A stretch of DNA of 32,459 nucleotides from positions 456,393-488,851 of the forward strand of contig NZ_LN851186.1 of assembly GCF_001243895.1 (NCBI RefSeq), read 5' to 3'. A program made the position numbers and the translations under genes. The notes beneath the pieces were generated by a model. It was not told where the DNA came from. It did not search any database and saw nothing but the letters and a program-made list of their open reading frames with translations. Numbering within the stretch: position 1 is the stretch's first letter; each line of letters opens with the position of its first letter. Shown here in pieces: positions 1 through 7,517 of the stretch. Origin of the DNA: Bacillus testis. Lineage in GTDB: Bacteria; Bacillota; Bacilli; Bacillales; DSM-1321.

Positions 1-6
1 ATGAGG

Positions 7-110
7 TGAAGTTTGCTAGTCCCTGGCCGCTGCAGCTAGATCGAGAAAAGTAGAGGGCACGTTTAGCGAAGTTTGCTAGTCGCTGTGCCCTGGAGCTGGA
101 TCGAGAAAAG
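7..110 (-). repeat. Dispersed intergenic repeat, two short partial copies
   Basis: Two degenerate copies of one motif lie 60 bp apart; GAAGTTTGCTAG occurs at 8-19 and 68-79, each followed by an AGCT.GATCGAGAAAAG block. The motif is the reverse complement of the core of the 150-bp repeat units at 7518-7709 and 30213-30553 (GATCCAGCTGCA, then CTAGCAAACTTCG). No coding capacity is seen. The left end may extend outside the window. Confidence 0.7.
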
Positions 111-145
111 CGTGTCCCCCGAGGAAGGAGGGGACGCGCTTTTTA
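109..145. terminator. Bidirectional intrinsic terminator after the MerR gene
   Basis: The arms AGCGTGTCCCC (109-119) and GGGGACGCGCT (130-140) pair with one G-U, closing a 10-nt loop. T-rich runs occur on both sides, so it can end the leftward MerR transcript and rightward transcription entering the window. Confidence 0.75.
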
Positions 146-907
146 CTATTTCTTTTCCCAATCACAGTATACAATCATGGCTTCCCGCATAAACGAGGCT
201 AGTCCTGTTGCGTACTGATCAATATTGGCAGTGAAACGCTCATCTTCAACGTAAAGATCGGCAAGCCCTCTGAAGATTTCAAGCGTACAATCATAGTAGT
301 GGTTCGTGATGAATTGGCGCCACTCGGCGATGGCTGTTTGAGCTTGTTTGGAGTTTGGGCCCAGAGGCATTGCGTCTATCAGTCTTTGATAGATTGCAGA
401 TGTGGATTGCTGAATGTCATTCCAATCCTCTTTAGAATAGCGGTTTGTTTTATGTTCGGTTTCAGCAATAGCCTCTTTTCCGTATCTTTCAATAGCCTCC
501 TGCCGATATTTTTGTTGGTGCTCTTTCATTTCTTCCATGCTTAATCCCTTGAACAATTCTTTGTCGCTCATGATTCTCACTCCTTGGTCTTTTTCAAGAG
601 TATGATCAATTGTAGCCATCATCGTCTGCAGCCTGGCTATTTTCATTTCGAGGAATGCACGGTGATTCGTTAGTGCCGCCTGTTTATCAAAAGATGGACT
701 GTAGATGATTTGTTTAATTTCCTTCAGAGTGAAGCCGATTTCCCTAAAGAAAAGGATTTGCTGCAGTGTGTCCAGATTGGCTGCGGAATAATAACGGTAA
801 CCGGCAGGAGAAATGGCGTCTGGTTTTAGAAGGCCAATTGCATCATAGTGATGCAAGGTTCGTACACTGACGTCGGCAAGCTCCGCTAATTCGCTGATTT
901 TGTACAT
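146..907 (-). CDS. mta: MerR-family multidrug regulator with TipAS domain (Mta-like)
   Basis: This is a 253-residue transcription activator of the MerR family. The N-terminal winged helix-turn-helix carries the family signature RTLHHYDAIGLLKP (residues 16-29) and GYRYY (36-40). A coiled-coil dimerisation helix follows (about 76-106). From about residue 110 to the end is a TipAS-type ligand-binding domain, which in relatives binds hydrophobic drugs. Length and layout match B. subtilis Mta, which activates multidrug efflux genes. The start has a good AGAGGTGA site 7 nt upstream. The promoter has the 19-bp spacer typical of MerR targets, so the gene probably activates itself. No efflux pump lies beside it here, so its other targets are unknown. 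The family is certain; the Mta name is inferred from architecture. Confidence 0.85.
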   Translation of the reverse strand: MYKISELAELADVSVRTLHHYDAIGLLKPDAISPAGYRYYSAANLDTLQQILFFREIGFTLKEIKQIIYSPSFDKQAALTNHRAFLEMKIARLQTMMATIDHTLEKDQGVRIMSDKELFKGLSMEEMKEHQQKYRQEAIERYGKEAIAETEHKTNRYSKEDWNDIQQSTSAIYQRLIDAMPLGPNSKQAQTAIAEWRQFITNHYYDCTLEIFRGLADLYVEDERFTANIDQYATGLASFMREAMIVYCDWEKK

Positions 908-928
908 ATATAATCACCTCTTGATTCC

Positions 929-959
929 ATGTTAATCTATGACGCAACGTAAGGGTCAA
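929..959 (-). promoter_or_regulatory. MerR-type autoregulatory promoter
   Basis: Read leftward, -35 TTGACC (954-959) and -10 TAACAT (929-934) are 19 bp apart. That over-long spacer is characteristic of MerR-activated promoters. The spacer region contains an imperfect dyad with outer GAC/GTC halves (941-957), a likely binding site for the downstream MerR protein. Confidence 0.6.
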
Positions 960-971
960 TGGGGTAATAAC

Positions 972-1021
972 AAAAAAGCCTGAAACGGGTTGATAGAATC
1001 ATTTCCCGGTTTCAGGCTTTT
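972..1021 (-). terminator. Intrinsic terminator of nagP
   Basis: The arms AAGCCTGAAAC-GGG (976-989) and CCCGGTTTCAGGCTT (1005-1019) form a strong stem. The leftward transcript then reads a U6 run (972-977). It lies 22 nt after the nagP stop. Confidence 0.8.
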
Positions 1022-1042
1022 GATGTGCGTTGCTGACTTACA

Positions 1043-2425
1043 TTACATTTTTCGCATATGGTCGGCAACAAATTCTACGTCTGTGCCTACGATCACTTGA
1101 AGATCTGTTTTATTCAGTTTAATGACACCTTTAGCGCCAATTTTCTTTAATTCAGCTTCATTGACTTTATCCATATCGTTCACTTTCAGACGAAGCCGAG
1201 TTACGCAGTTGTCGATATTGCTGAGATTTTCACGGCCGCCTAGCGCTTCCATGTAACGGGCACTAAGAGCCGCATATTTATCTCCGCTGCCGTTTCCTTC
1301 TTGATCCACTTCAATTTCATCCGCTTCATCTTCGCGGCCAGGAGTCTTGATGTTGAATGCTCTAATCAAGAAGTAGAATAGGACGAAGTAGATGACACCG
1401 TAAATCAAGCCGACTAACAGTAGAAGCCATGGCTTGGTTGCGATGTTGAAGTTCAATAGAAAGTCAATACCACCGGCACTGAAGGTGAATCCATCCTTGA
1501 TTCCAAGGAAGGCTGTTAAAGCAAGAGATGTACCTGTAAGGACAGCGTGAAGGCCGTATAAAGCAGGGGCCAAGAACATGAATGAGAATTCAATTGGTTC
1601 TGTGATACCTGTAATGAAGGCAGTCAAACCAAGAGAAATCAACATCCCTGCTGTCGCTTTGCGTCTTTCGGGTTTTGCAGTTGCAATCATAGCAAGAGCT
1701 GCTGCAGGAAGACCGAACATCATGATTGGGAAGAAACCAGTCATGTAAAGGCCTGCTGTCTTGTCTCCAGCGAAGAAACGGGCGATATCCCCTTTAACGA
1801 CTTCGCCAGCGGCATTCGTGAATGATCCGAAATCAAACCAGAACAATGTGTTAACAACATGGTGCAATCCGATAGGAATCAATAGACGGTTTACGAAACC
1901 AAAGATACCGGCACCGATGGAACCAAGAGAGATGATCCAGTTACCGAATGCATGGATCGCATCCTGGATTGGAGGCCATACATATCCAAAGGCAAAAGCA
2001 AGAACAAGCATTGTGACGGAAGTGATGATTGGAACAAAACGTCGACCACTAAAGAATCCGAGATAATCGGGCAGCTTGATATTATGAAAACGGTTATATA
2101 ACGCACCAGAAACAAGACCGGCGATAATTCCGCCAAGTGCCCCCATATTTATATCCGGATTGATTGCTTGTGTACCGTTTGTTAATACTAAATAACCAAC
2201 TACCCCGGCAAGGCCAGCGGCACCACTGTTGTCTTTAGCCCAGCCAACGGCAACCCCAATGGCAAAAATAAGTGCTAAGTTTGCAAAGATCGCATTTCCG
2301 GATGCCGCTAAGAATGGGATATCCAATAAGTCCTCCTGCCCGAAGCGAAGAATCAAGCCCGCTGCAGGAAGAACTGCGATCGGAAGCATCAATGACTTAC
2401 CAATACGTTGCAAGAAGCCTAACAT
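1043..2425 (-). CDS. nagP: PTS system N-acetylglucosamine-specific EIICB component
   Basis: This 460-residue membrane permease imports and phosphorylates an amino sugar, most likely N-acetylglucosamine. The EIIC domain (about 1-360) has around ten hydrophobic segments and the sugar-binding signature GITEPIEF (273-280, with E276). A short acidic linker (364-382) leads to an EIIB domain with the phospho-cysteine motif NIDNCVTRLRLKV (C407). There is no EIIA domain, so phosphate must come from another EIIA such as that of the glucose permease, as is known for B. subtilis NagP. Length and domain order fit NagP (about 450 residues). It is a single-gene unit with its own terminator. The upstream region carries a cre box and repeated TGACTTTAAA sites, which suggests CcpA plus a specific regulator. 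Glucosamine or glucose specificity cannot be excluded. Confidence 0.88.
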   Translation of the reverse strand: MLGFLQRIGKSLMLPIAVLPAAGLILRFGQEDLLDIPFLAASGNAIFANLALIFAIGVAVGWAKDNSGAAGLAGVVGYLVLTNGTQAINPDINMGALGGIIAGLVSGALYNRFHNIKLPDYLGFFSGRRFVPIITSVTMLVLAFAFGYVWPPIQDAIHAFGNWIISLGSIGAGIFGFVNRLLIPIGLHHVVNTLFWFDFGSFTNAAGEVVKGDIARFFAGDKTAGLYMTGFFPIMMFGLPAAALAMIATAKPERRKATAGMLISLGLTAFITGITEPIEFSFMFLAPALYGLHAVLTGTSLALTAFLGIKDGFTFSAGGIDFLLNFNIATKPWLLLLVGLIYGVIYFVLFYFLIRAFNIKTPGREDEADEIEVDQEGNGSGDKYAALSARYMEALGGRENLSNIDNCVTRLRLKVNDMDKVNEAELKKIGAKGVIKLNKTDLQVIVGTDVEFVADHMRKM

Positions 2426-2454
2426 AGTATTTCCTCCTCTTTTTGAGATGATTT

Positions 2455-2520
2455 GGCGGAAATATATAAAGAAATAAAAAGTTCAGAATAGATTTTTTTA
2501 AAAAAATATTCATTTCCGCC
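2455..2520 (-). promoter_or_regulatory. Long-loop inverted repeat in the nagP 5' UTR
   Basis: GGCGGAAAT (2455-2463) and ATTTCCGCC (2512-2520) are perfect 9-bp complements. They bracket a very AT-rich loop containing a T7/A7 block (2493-2507). The outer arm falls about at the transcript start predicted from the -10 at 2526-2531. It could be a 5'-end stem that stabilises the mRNA or a protein-binding DNA dyad. Its function is unknown. Confidence 0.5.
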
Positions 2521-2525
2521 CTTTT

Positions 2526-2701
2526 ATTATATCAGTATAGATATGGGCACAGACTGACTTTAAATTTAGAAATGTGTCTTTTGTGTGAACGCGTAATTTA
2601 GTATATAAATAAAAAAGTGACTTTAAAACGCTTTCAATTATGAAATTTATATTAATTAAGTTCATTTATTATGTGTAGATCATACATTTAATTTAAAGTC
2701 A
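2526..2701 (-). promoter_or_regulatory. nagP promoter region with cre box and three TGACTTTAAA sites
   Basis: A consensus -10 (TATAAT read leftward, 2526-2531) has a poor -35 (2549-2554), as expected for an activated promoter. The 10-mer TGACTTTAAA occurs three times: 2555-2564 and 2618-2627 on the + strand, and inverted at 2692-2701. A cre-like box reading ATTGAAAGCGTTTTAA lies at 2623-2638 and overlaps the middle copy. The likely reading is CcpA repression plus binding of an unidentified regulator. No NagR-type dre site was recognised. The rest of this gene-free stretch up to 2772 is AT-rich without other features I can name. Confidence 0.55.
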
Positions 2702-2772
2702 ATAGATAGAATCACCCAATAAAGTTGTGTGTGAATAGCCGGCGATTGGTCCTGGTTCGTATATATGCACAC

Positions 2773-2801
2773 TTGACCTTTCACGAAGGCCATACTATAA
2801 T
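2773..2801 (+). promoter_or_regulatory. SigA promoter of the T-box transporter transcript
   Basis: -35 TTGACC (2773-2778) and -10 TATAAT (2796-2801) are separated by exactly 17 bp. Transcription should start near 2808, just before T-box stem I. Confidence 0.8.
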
Positions 2802-2814
2802 TCACTTTAATTAA

Positions 2815-3066
2815 TATTGAAAGAGCGAGGAAAAGATCTTATTAAGCCGGTTTCCCTGTTACAAGAGAATCAGTGGTTGGTGCAAACTGATACAAAAGCC
2901 TGGCGAATTTCAATCTTGGAGCTTTCTTCATATGGAACTCGGATATGCTATATGAAGCGGTAAGAGCCGTTATTTCTTTTAAGCGGGAGGCATTTGTCTC
3001 CAATTAGGGTGGTACCGCGTGATAAGCCACGTCCCTATCAAAGGATAGAGACGTGGCTTTTTTTAT
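2815..3066 (+). ncRNA. T-box riboswitch leader, probable tRNA-Phe (UUC) specifier
   Basis: The conserved T-box sequence AGGGTGGTACCGCG is present exactly at 3006-3019. It is followed by a strong terminator with arms at 3026-3037 and 3048-3059 and a U run to 3064. Upstream, stem I shows a GA-rich base, an AGAGA bulge and a distal hairpin ATCAGT/ACTGAT closing the typical GGTTGGTGCAA loop. The pairings AAGAT/ATCTT and GCC/GGC frame an internal loop whose 3' side reads GAAT-TTC-A. That places UUC (2909-2911) in the specifier position with the usual following purine, hence phenylalanine. Uncharged tRNA should favour antitermination and raise synthesis of the transporter. The T-box call is secure; the specifier was read by hand folding. 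Confidence 0.9.
3024..3066 (+). terminator. T-box-controlled intrinsic terminator
   Basis: The arm AAGCCACGTC (3025-3034) pairs with GACGTGGCTT (3050-3059), and inner CTATC pairs with GATAG, before a U7 run. The 5' part competes with the antiterminator that contains the T-box sequence. Confidence 0.85.
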
Positions 3067-3103
3067 TTTTAAAAATCTAGATAAAGACAGGAATGATTAC
3101 AAC

Positions 3104-4444
3104 ATGCAAGAGACTGAACAATGGTCATCGAAAATTGGCTTCATTTTAGCTGCTGCCGGTTCTGCCATTGGAATCGGAGCCATTTGGAAGCTTCCGTATG
3201 TAACGGGAATGAGCGGGGGAGGGGCTTTTTTCCTTTTGTTTATTCTATTTTCGTTATTCTTAGGTTTTCCTTTATTGTTAGCGGAATTCATCATCGGAAA
3301 GAGCACCCAGAGCGACGCGGTCACCGCCTATCAAAAGATCGCTCCCCATACTGCTTGGCCTTGGGTAGGAAAACTGGGCGTTTTCACCAGTTTTCTATTG
3401 TTATCATTTTATAGTGTCATTGGCGGATGGATTATTATCTATTTTGCCAAAGGGATTGTCGGAGATGTTATAGGGAAAGAAGCACATTACGGCCAATTAT
3501 TCAATGATACAATCAGCAACCCGGGATTGGCTATAATCGCTCAAGGTATCTTTTTGGGCATCACGGTTCTCGTTGTAGCCAAGGGGATTCAAAATGGCAT
3601 TGAAAAGGCAAGCAAAATCTTAATGCCGGCACTCTTTATCCTATTTTTGGTCCTTATTGTCCGTTCACTTACGCTGGATGGGGCCATGGAAGGCGTCAAG
3701 TTCTTCCTGTCTCCAGACTTTACGCATATTAATTCTGAAAGCATTCTTTACGCTTTGGGACAGGCTTTCTTTTCATTAAGCGTAGGTGTTTCTGTTATGG
3801 TAACCTACAGTTCATATCTTCCACGGAAATCGAATATCATCCAACCGGCTGTTTCTATTGTGTCTATGAATTTGGTAATCGCTTTGCTGGCCGGATTAGC
3901 TATTTTCCCAGCTGTTTTTTCGCTTGGCCTTGAGCCTGCGGAAGGGCCGGGATTATTATTCGTTGTATTGCCGTCTGTTTTTGAACAGATTGTATTCGGT
4001 CCTTTCTTCCTTGTATGCTTCCTTGCATTATTCTTATTTGCAACATTGACATCTGCATTTTCAATGTTGGAAATTGTTGTCGCGTCTGTGGTCAAAGGGA
4101 ATGATGACAAGCGAAAAAAAACGGCTATCATGATTGGGATCATTATCTTTGCGGTAGGCGTTCCGTCAGCATTATCTTATAGTGTACTGGAAGATATGAC
4201 GATTTTTTCGAAAAGTATTTTTGATGCAGCGGATTATTTGGTGAGCAATATTCTTATGCCTTTGGGTGCGCTGTTGATTTCTATTTTTGTTCCATTGCGC
4301 ATTAAGAAAAAAGTGCTTCAAACCGAATTGCTGGAGCAATCGAAATTAGGCGCTTCGGTTTTTCATGTATGGTACGCCATTGTGCGTTATATCATACCGC
4401 TTGTTATTATTATTGTGTTTTTAGATACAATCGGTGTCTTTTAA
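3104..4444 (+). CDS. Sodium-dependent amino-acid transporter, NSS (SNF) family
   Basis: This 446-residue membrane protein has about 11 hydrophobic segments and probably couples Na+ entry to amino-acid uptake. TM1 carries the family pattern around the unwound ligand site ([17 protein letters not shown], residues 16-32) followed by SGGGAF. The TM6 region has the matching [14 protein letters not shown] motif. The ATG at 3104 is chosen because an in-frame GTG at 3053 lies inside the T-box terminator and has no ribosome site. A modest AGGA lies 11 nt before 3104. LeuT and MhsT are studied bacterial members; MhsT of an alkaliphilic Bacillus takes aromatic and aliphatic amino acids. The T-box upstream suggests phenylalanine as the physiological signal and possibly a substrate. 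The actual substrate is inferred, not shown. Confidence 0.85.
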   Translation: MQETEQWSSKIGFILAAAGSAIGIGAIWKLPYVTGMSGGGAFFLLFILFSLFLGFPLLLAEFIIGKSTQSDAVTAYQKIAPHTAWPWVGKLGVFTSFLLLSFYSVIGGWIIIYFAKGIVGDVIGKEAHYGQLFNDTISNPGLAIIAQGIFLGITVLVVAKGIQNGIEKASKILMPALFILFLVLIVRSLTLDGAMEGVKFFLSPDFTHINSESILYALGQAFFSLSVGVSVMVTYSSYLPRKSNIIQPAVSIVSMNLVIALLAGLAIFPAVFSLGLEPAEGPGLLFVVLPSVFEQIVFGPFFLVCFLALFLFATLTSAFSMLEIVVASVVKGNDDKRKKTAIMIGIIIFAVGVPSALSYSVLEDMTIFSKSIFDAADYLVSNILMPLGALLISIFVPLRIKKKVLQTELLEQSKLGASVFHVWYAIVRYIIPLVIIIVFLDTIGVF

Positions 4445-4446
4445 TG

Positions 4447-4487
4447 AAAAGGCGCTACATCCATTGGGGTGCAGCGCCTTTTTTTAT
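4447..4487. terminator. Shared bidirectional terminator
   Basis: The arms AAAAGGCGCT (4447-4456) and AGCGCCTTTT (4473-4482) have an A run on one side and a T7 run on the other. It serves the converging symporter and DJ-1 genes. Confidence 0.8.
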
Positions 4488-5167
4488 TATTTAACAGTTG
4501 CTTTGCTTTTTAGTTTTTGGATGATTTTTTCGGCAAGAGCAGCACTTGACTGCGGATTTTGTCCCGTGATCAATTTGCCGTCACATTGTACATGGGATTG
4601 CCAATTAGGCGTCGCGATGAAATGGGCGCCCAATTCTTTTAATTTACTTTCGAGAAGAAATGGCACCGTTTCGGTTAATCCCATTTCTTTTTCTTCCTCG
4701 TTCGTAAACCCGGTTATTTGTTTGCCGGATACAAAGGGAGTGCCGTCTGCATATTTGGCTTGGACAAATGCAGCGGGACCATGGCAAACAGCTGCCACAA
4801 TTTTATCTTGTTCCACAAAATCCATAAGCAGTTCCGCGACTTCTGTAGTTTCCGGCAGATCCAACATGGCTCCGTGACCTCCTGGAAAGTACAGGGCATC
4901 GAAGTGGTCGGCTATCATCCCATTGATGGGCTTAGCCTGCTCCAGTGCCTGGAAGCTATCTTTCCAATCTTCTTTTTGCTGATCAGATATATTTAAACTG
5001 GCAGGATCGATCGGTGTAATGCCGCCTTTCGGGCTGACAACTTCCAACTCGTATCCTTCTCGTTTGAATCGTTCATAGGGAATGGCGAATTCTTCAAGAT
5101 ACACACCTGTGGGATGATCGGGAGTAAGGGTAGGATGGCTTGTCACGGCAAATAGAATTTTTTTCAT
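4487..5167 (-). CDS. DJ-1/PfpI family protein, Hsp31-like class
   Basis: This is a soluble 226-residue protein of the class I glutamine-amidotransferase-like superfamily. The nucleophile elbow AAVCHGPAAF gives C128 followed by H129. GGHGA (96-100) and the acidic YLEEF (23-27) supply the other conserved parts of the pocket. The extra N-terminal segment and length around 225-230 resemble the Hsp31/glyoxalase III branch, which converts methylglyoxal to lactate, rather than the shorter PfpI proteases. The start has an AAGGAGAG site. It stands alone, convergent with the symporter and divergent from the Yip1 gene. A role in carbonyl or oxidative stress is likely from family knowledge. The exact reaction is not certain, because family members also include chaperones and deglycase candidates. 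Confidence 0.8.
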   Translation of the reverse strand: MKKILFAVTSHPTLTPDHPTGVYLEEFAIPYERFKREGYELEVVSPKGGITPIDPASLNISDQQKEDWKDSFQALEQAKPINGMIADHFDALYFPGGHGAMLDLPETTEVAELLMDFVEQDKIVAAVCHGPAAFVQAKYADGTPFVSGKQITGFTNEEEKEMGLTETVPFLLESKLKELGAHFIATPNWQSHVQCDGKLITGQNPQSSAALAEKIIQKLKSKATVK

Positions 5168-5515
5168 TATATCTCTCCTTTTCTATTAGAAAATAAAGTT
5201 AAGATACTAAGGTGGACTTCTTTTTCCTTTTCTTTACTTTCCACTTCTGAAGAATAAATAAACGTTATGAAAGCAAATAGGGACTAATGAAGTAGGAAGA
5301 ATTTTAGGCAATATATTACTTTTTATGATAATAAAGGATGAAATTCGTCATTTTATTGAAAAAAATAGACTTTTATTTAAACATTGTCATTTATTTGTAA
5401 ACATTTTTACGTTTATGGTTTAAAATTAGAAACAGGTTCATTTTTATGATTAAAAATGAGAAAAAATGGATAAAGGTACTTGTGCCCTTTTAACTAAATT
5501 ATTGGAGGATAAAAA
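5168..5515. promoter_or_regulatory. AT-rich divergent intergenic region with direct repeats
   Basis: This region separates the DJ-1 gene (leftward) and the Yip1 gene (rightward). Near its right side, TTTATTTAAACATT (5372-5385) is followed by the close direct repeat TTTATTTGTAAACATT (5390-5405), 18-20 bp apart, and then TTTAAAATT (5420-5428). Direct repeats about two helical turns apart are typical of regulator binding. No convincing -35/-10 pair was found for either gene, and no SigW-type TGAAAC...CGTA promoter. Confidence 0.4.
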
Positions 5516-6178
5516 ATGACCTTCCGGATACAACCATTGAAAGGATTCTTTAGACCGGGGACATATGGCTATCAGTTGCAGGAAGCAGAAGCAGCTAGCG
5601 GGTATAAGCGCAATATTATTCTTCTCTTTCTCATCAGCGTCTGTCTATATGCGATTAGCGCGGTCTTTGGGATTGGAACTGAATCAATATCAAAAGAATT
5701 GACAGCATTAAATGCAGGAGAATTTGAAGTCAGGAAACAACTTTTCTTTGCGGGCAGATTATTGCTGGGTTTACTGATACCAGCAGTCTATTTATTTGTC
5801 AGCGCCCTTTATTTTTGGACTTTTGTTAACATACCATACCAAAAGCTGGTTATTATTCAAATGACAGCTTTTTGCTTATTCCTTCTAGAAAAGCTGATTA
5901 ACATCCCTATGTTTGTACTTATGCATATCGATGCGGCATCCAACCCATTTTCATTGGGGATTATTGCCCAATACATAACGCATAAAGAGTTGATTATTGC
6001 CTTTTTTAGTGAGATTACTATTTTTCAAATAGGGATGATCGGAGTTATTTGTTACTATGTGCTCCGATTGACAGACCGCAGTAAAAAAGAAGTCATTCCT
6101 TTTATCGTTGCCTTCTTTGTGGTTTGCTGGATTTTGTCCAGTATGTTTTCTTACATCAAAATCGGCGTCTTTTTTTAA
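5516..6178 (+). CDS. Yip1-like multipass membrane protein (YknW-like)
   Basis: This 220-residue integral membrane protein has a short cytoplasmic N-terminus (about 1-32) and about five hydrophobic segments (roughly 33-52, 78-105, 113-135, 163-183 and 196-216). It has no catalytic motif. The start has GGAGG 8 nt upstream. It ends 15 nt before an HlyD-like adaptor gene, whose ribosome site AAGGAGG follows its stop directly, so the two are co-transcribed. In B. subtilis the Yip1-family protein YknW pairs with the adaptor YknX and the ABC parts YknYZ. The pair here has the same order but lacks the ABC genes. The homology is inferred from topology and context, not from strong motifs, so it may be only an analogous Yip1 protein. 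Confidence 0.6.
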   Translation: MTFRIQPLKGFFRPGTYGYQLQEAEAASGYKRNIILLFLISVCLYAISAVFGIGTESISKELTALNAGEFEVRKQLFFAGRLLLGLLIPAVYLFVSALYFWTFVNIPYQKLVIIQMTAFCLFLLEKLINIPMFVLMHIDAASNPFSLGIIAQYITHKELIIAFFSEITIFQIGMIGVICYYVLRLTDRSKKEVIPFIVAFFVVCWILSSMFSYIKIGVFF

Positions 6179-6193
6179 GGAGGAAAGAGCAAC

Positions 6194-7438
6194 ATGAAAA
6201 ATTGGAAAGTTTATCTCATCACTGCTTTAGCCGTCATTTTTGTTGGTTGCAATCTCTTTCTTCTGTTGAAAGAAGACAGCAAGGCGGAACGGACAACCTA
6301 CCTGGATGATTGGTCTAAAGTGAAGAGTGATGATGTGGAAGAAATCTTCACAACGAAGGGCGTAGTAAAGCCTGAAGAAAAGAATGATATCTATTATGAT
6401 GAAAAACGCGGGTCTGTCGCTGCCTTTCTAGTGAAGAAAGGGGACCGCATTTCTCGGGGAACGGCGTTATTCACCTATGGATCGGATGCATTAGAAAACC
6501 AAAAAAGTGAAAAAGAAGCTGAAATCACTCAAATCAACGATGAAATCAAAAGCATTGACAGCCAAATTGCCGAACTGCAGAAGATGACACCTAAAACACC
6601 AAGCGTCCCTGAAATACCTTCTAGCGATGATAAAGATACAAAAGTTCAAGTGAACGTAGACGTATCACCGATTGTGGAAGGCGATGTGGAAAAGGAAATC
6701 ATCGCTGCCCAATCTGAAAAAGATAAATTATCGGCTAAGCTGGCGAAAAGCCAAGCCGATTTGAACCGGATCACAGACCAGTTAAGCAAGGTGAGCATCA
6801 ACAGCGAGGTAGAGGGCCAGGTGATTGCGGTCAATAAAAATATGAAAAACCCTATCATCACGATTGCTTCCTCTGCTGTTGGAGCAGAAGGGGAATTGAA
6901 CGAGAAACAAATTGGTAAAGCCGAAGTTGGCCAAAAGGTCAGACTGTATTCGGAGTTGGATAAAAAAACATATGAAGGCAGCATTAAGGAAATCGTTCAT
7001 TATCCAAAAAATGAAGTAAAAGTGGACAAGCAATCAAAGTATCCTTTTACCATTGCACTTGATAAGAAAAATGATACCCTGCTGCCCGGATCTAAAGTGA
7101 AGTTAACCATCACTGTGGGTGAAGCAAAGGCTGTCCCTGTTGTGGCTCATTCATCCACTTTTAAGGAAAAGAAAAAAACAAAAGTCTATCAAATCACTGG
7201 CAAGGGCACCATCGAAGAGAAGAACATTGAACCTGGTTTGCGTTTTGCCGGCAAACAAGAAGTGAAAAGCGGATTGAAGGCTGGTGACTATTTGGTTGCC
7301 AACCCATCTGATCTGAAGCAAAATGGCACATCTTTCATCACACCGATTACCACTTCAAAGGTAGATTGGAAAGCATGGAAAGACCTTTCCAAAAAGCAGG
7401 TGCTGAAATATGCATCCATGGGCATTTTTGAAAAATAA
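6194..7438 (+). CDS. HlyD/RND-type efflux adaptor (YknX-like)
   Basis: This 414-residue protein is anchored by one N-terminal membrane helix (residues 5-25) with the rest outside the cell. After the helix come the first half of a barrel-sandwich (lipoyl-like) domain, a coiled-coil hairpin (about 98-120 and 155-200) interrupted by a proline-rich loop, and the return half beginning VEGQVIAVNK. Beta-barrel and membrane-proximal domains follow. This is the membrane-fusion-protein layout used with ABC or RND exporters. The gene sits directly after a Yip1-like gene and is followed by a strong terminator, so no exporter subunit is encoded with it. It must work with an ABC transporter elsewhere or has another envelope role. 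The C-terminal stretch after about 380 is lysine-rich and of unknown use. Confidence 0.75.
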   Translation: MKNWKVYLITALAVIFVGCNLFLLLKEDSKAERTTYLDDWSKVKSDDVEEIFTTKGVVKPEEKNDIYYDEKRGSVAAFLVKKGDRISRGTALFTYGSDALENQKSEKEAEITQINDEIKSIDSQIAELQKMTPKTPSVPEIPSSDDKDTKVQVNVDVSPIVEGDVEKEIIAAQSEKDKLSAKLAKSQADLNRITDQLSKVSINSEVEGQVIAVNKNMKNPIITIASSAVGAEGELNEKQIGKAEVGQKVRLYSELDKKTYEGSIKEIVHYPKNEVKVDKQSKYPFTIALDKKNDTLLPGSKVKLTITVGEAKAVPVVAHSSTFKEKKKTKVYQITGKGTIEEKNIEPGLRFAGKQEVKSGLKAGDYLVANPSDLKQNGTSFITPITTSKVDWKAWKDLSKKQVLKYASMGIFEK

Positions 7439-7440
7439 CA

Positions 7441-7473
7441 AAAAACATCAGCTGCATGCGGCTGATGTTTTTT
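7441..7473. terminator. Intrinsic terminator after the adaptor gene
   Basis: AAACATCAGC (7443-7452) and GCTGATGTTT (7461-7470) form a perfect 10-bp stem flanked by A and T runs. It works for the adaptor gene and could also stop leftward transcripts of the phosphatase after they cross the repeat region. Confidence 0.8.
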
Positions 7474-7517
7474 GTTGTTTAGATGGTGTTTTGCTTTTTG
7501 TTTGGGGGCACTGTACT

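Noticed and set aside
3053..3103. In-frame GTG start for the Na+ symporter
   Set aside because: It lies inside the T-box terminator stem, has no ribosome site and adds 17 residues without similarity to the family.
5340..5515. SigW promoter for the Yip1/HlyD pair, by analogy with yknWXYZ
   Set aside because: GAAAC occurs near 5430, but there is no CGTA at 16-17 bp downstream.
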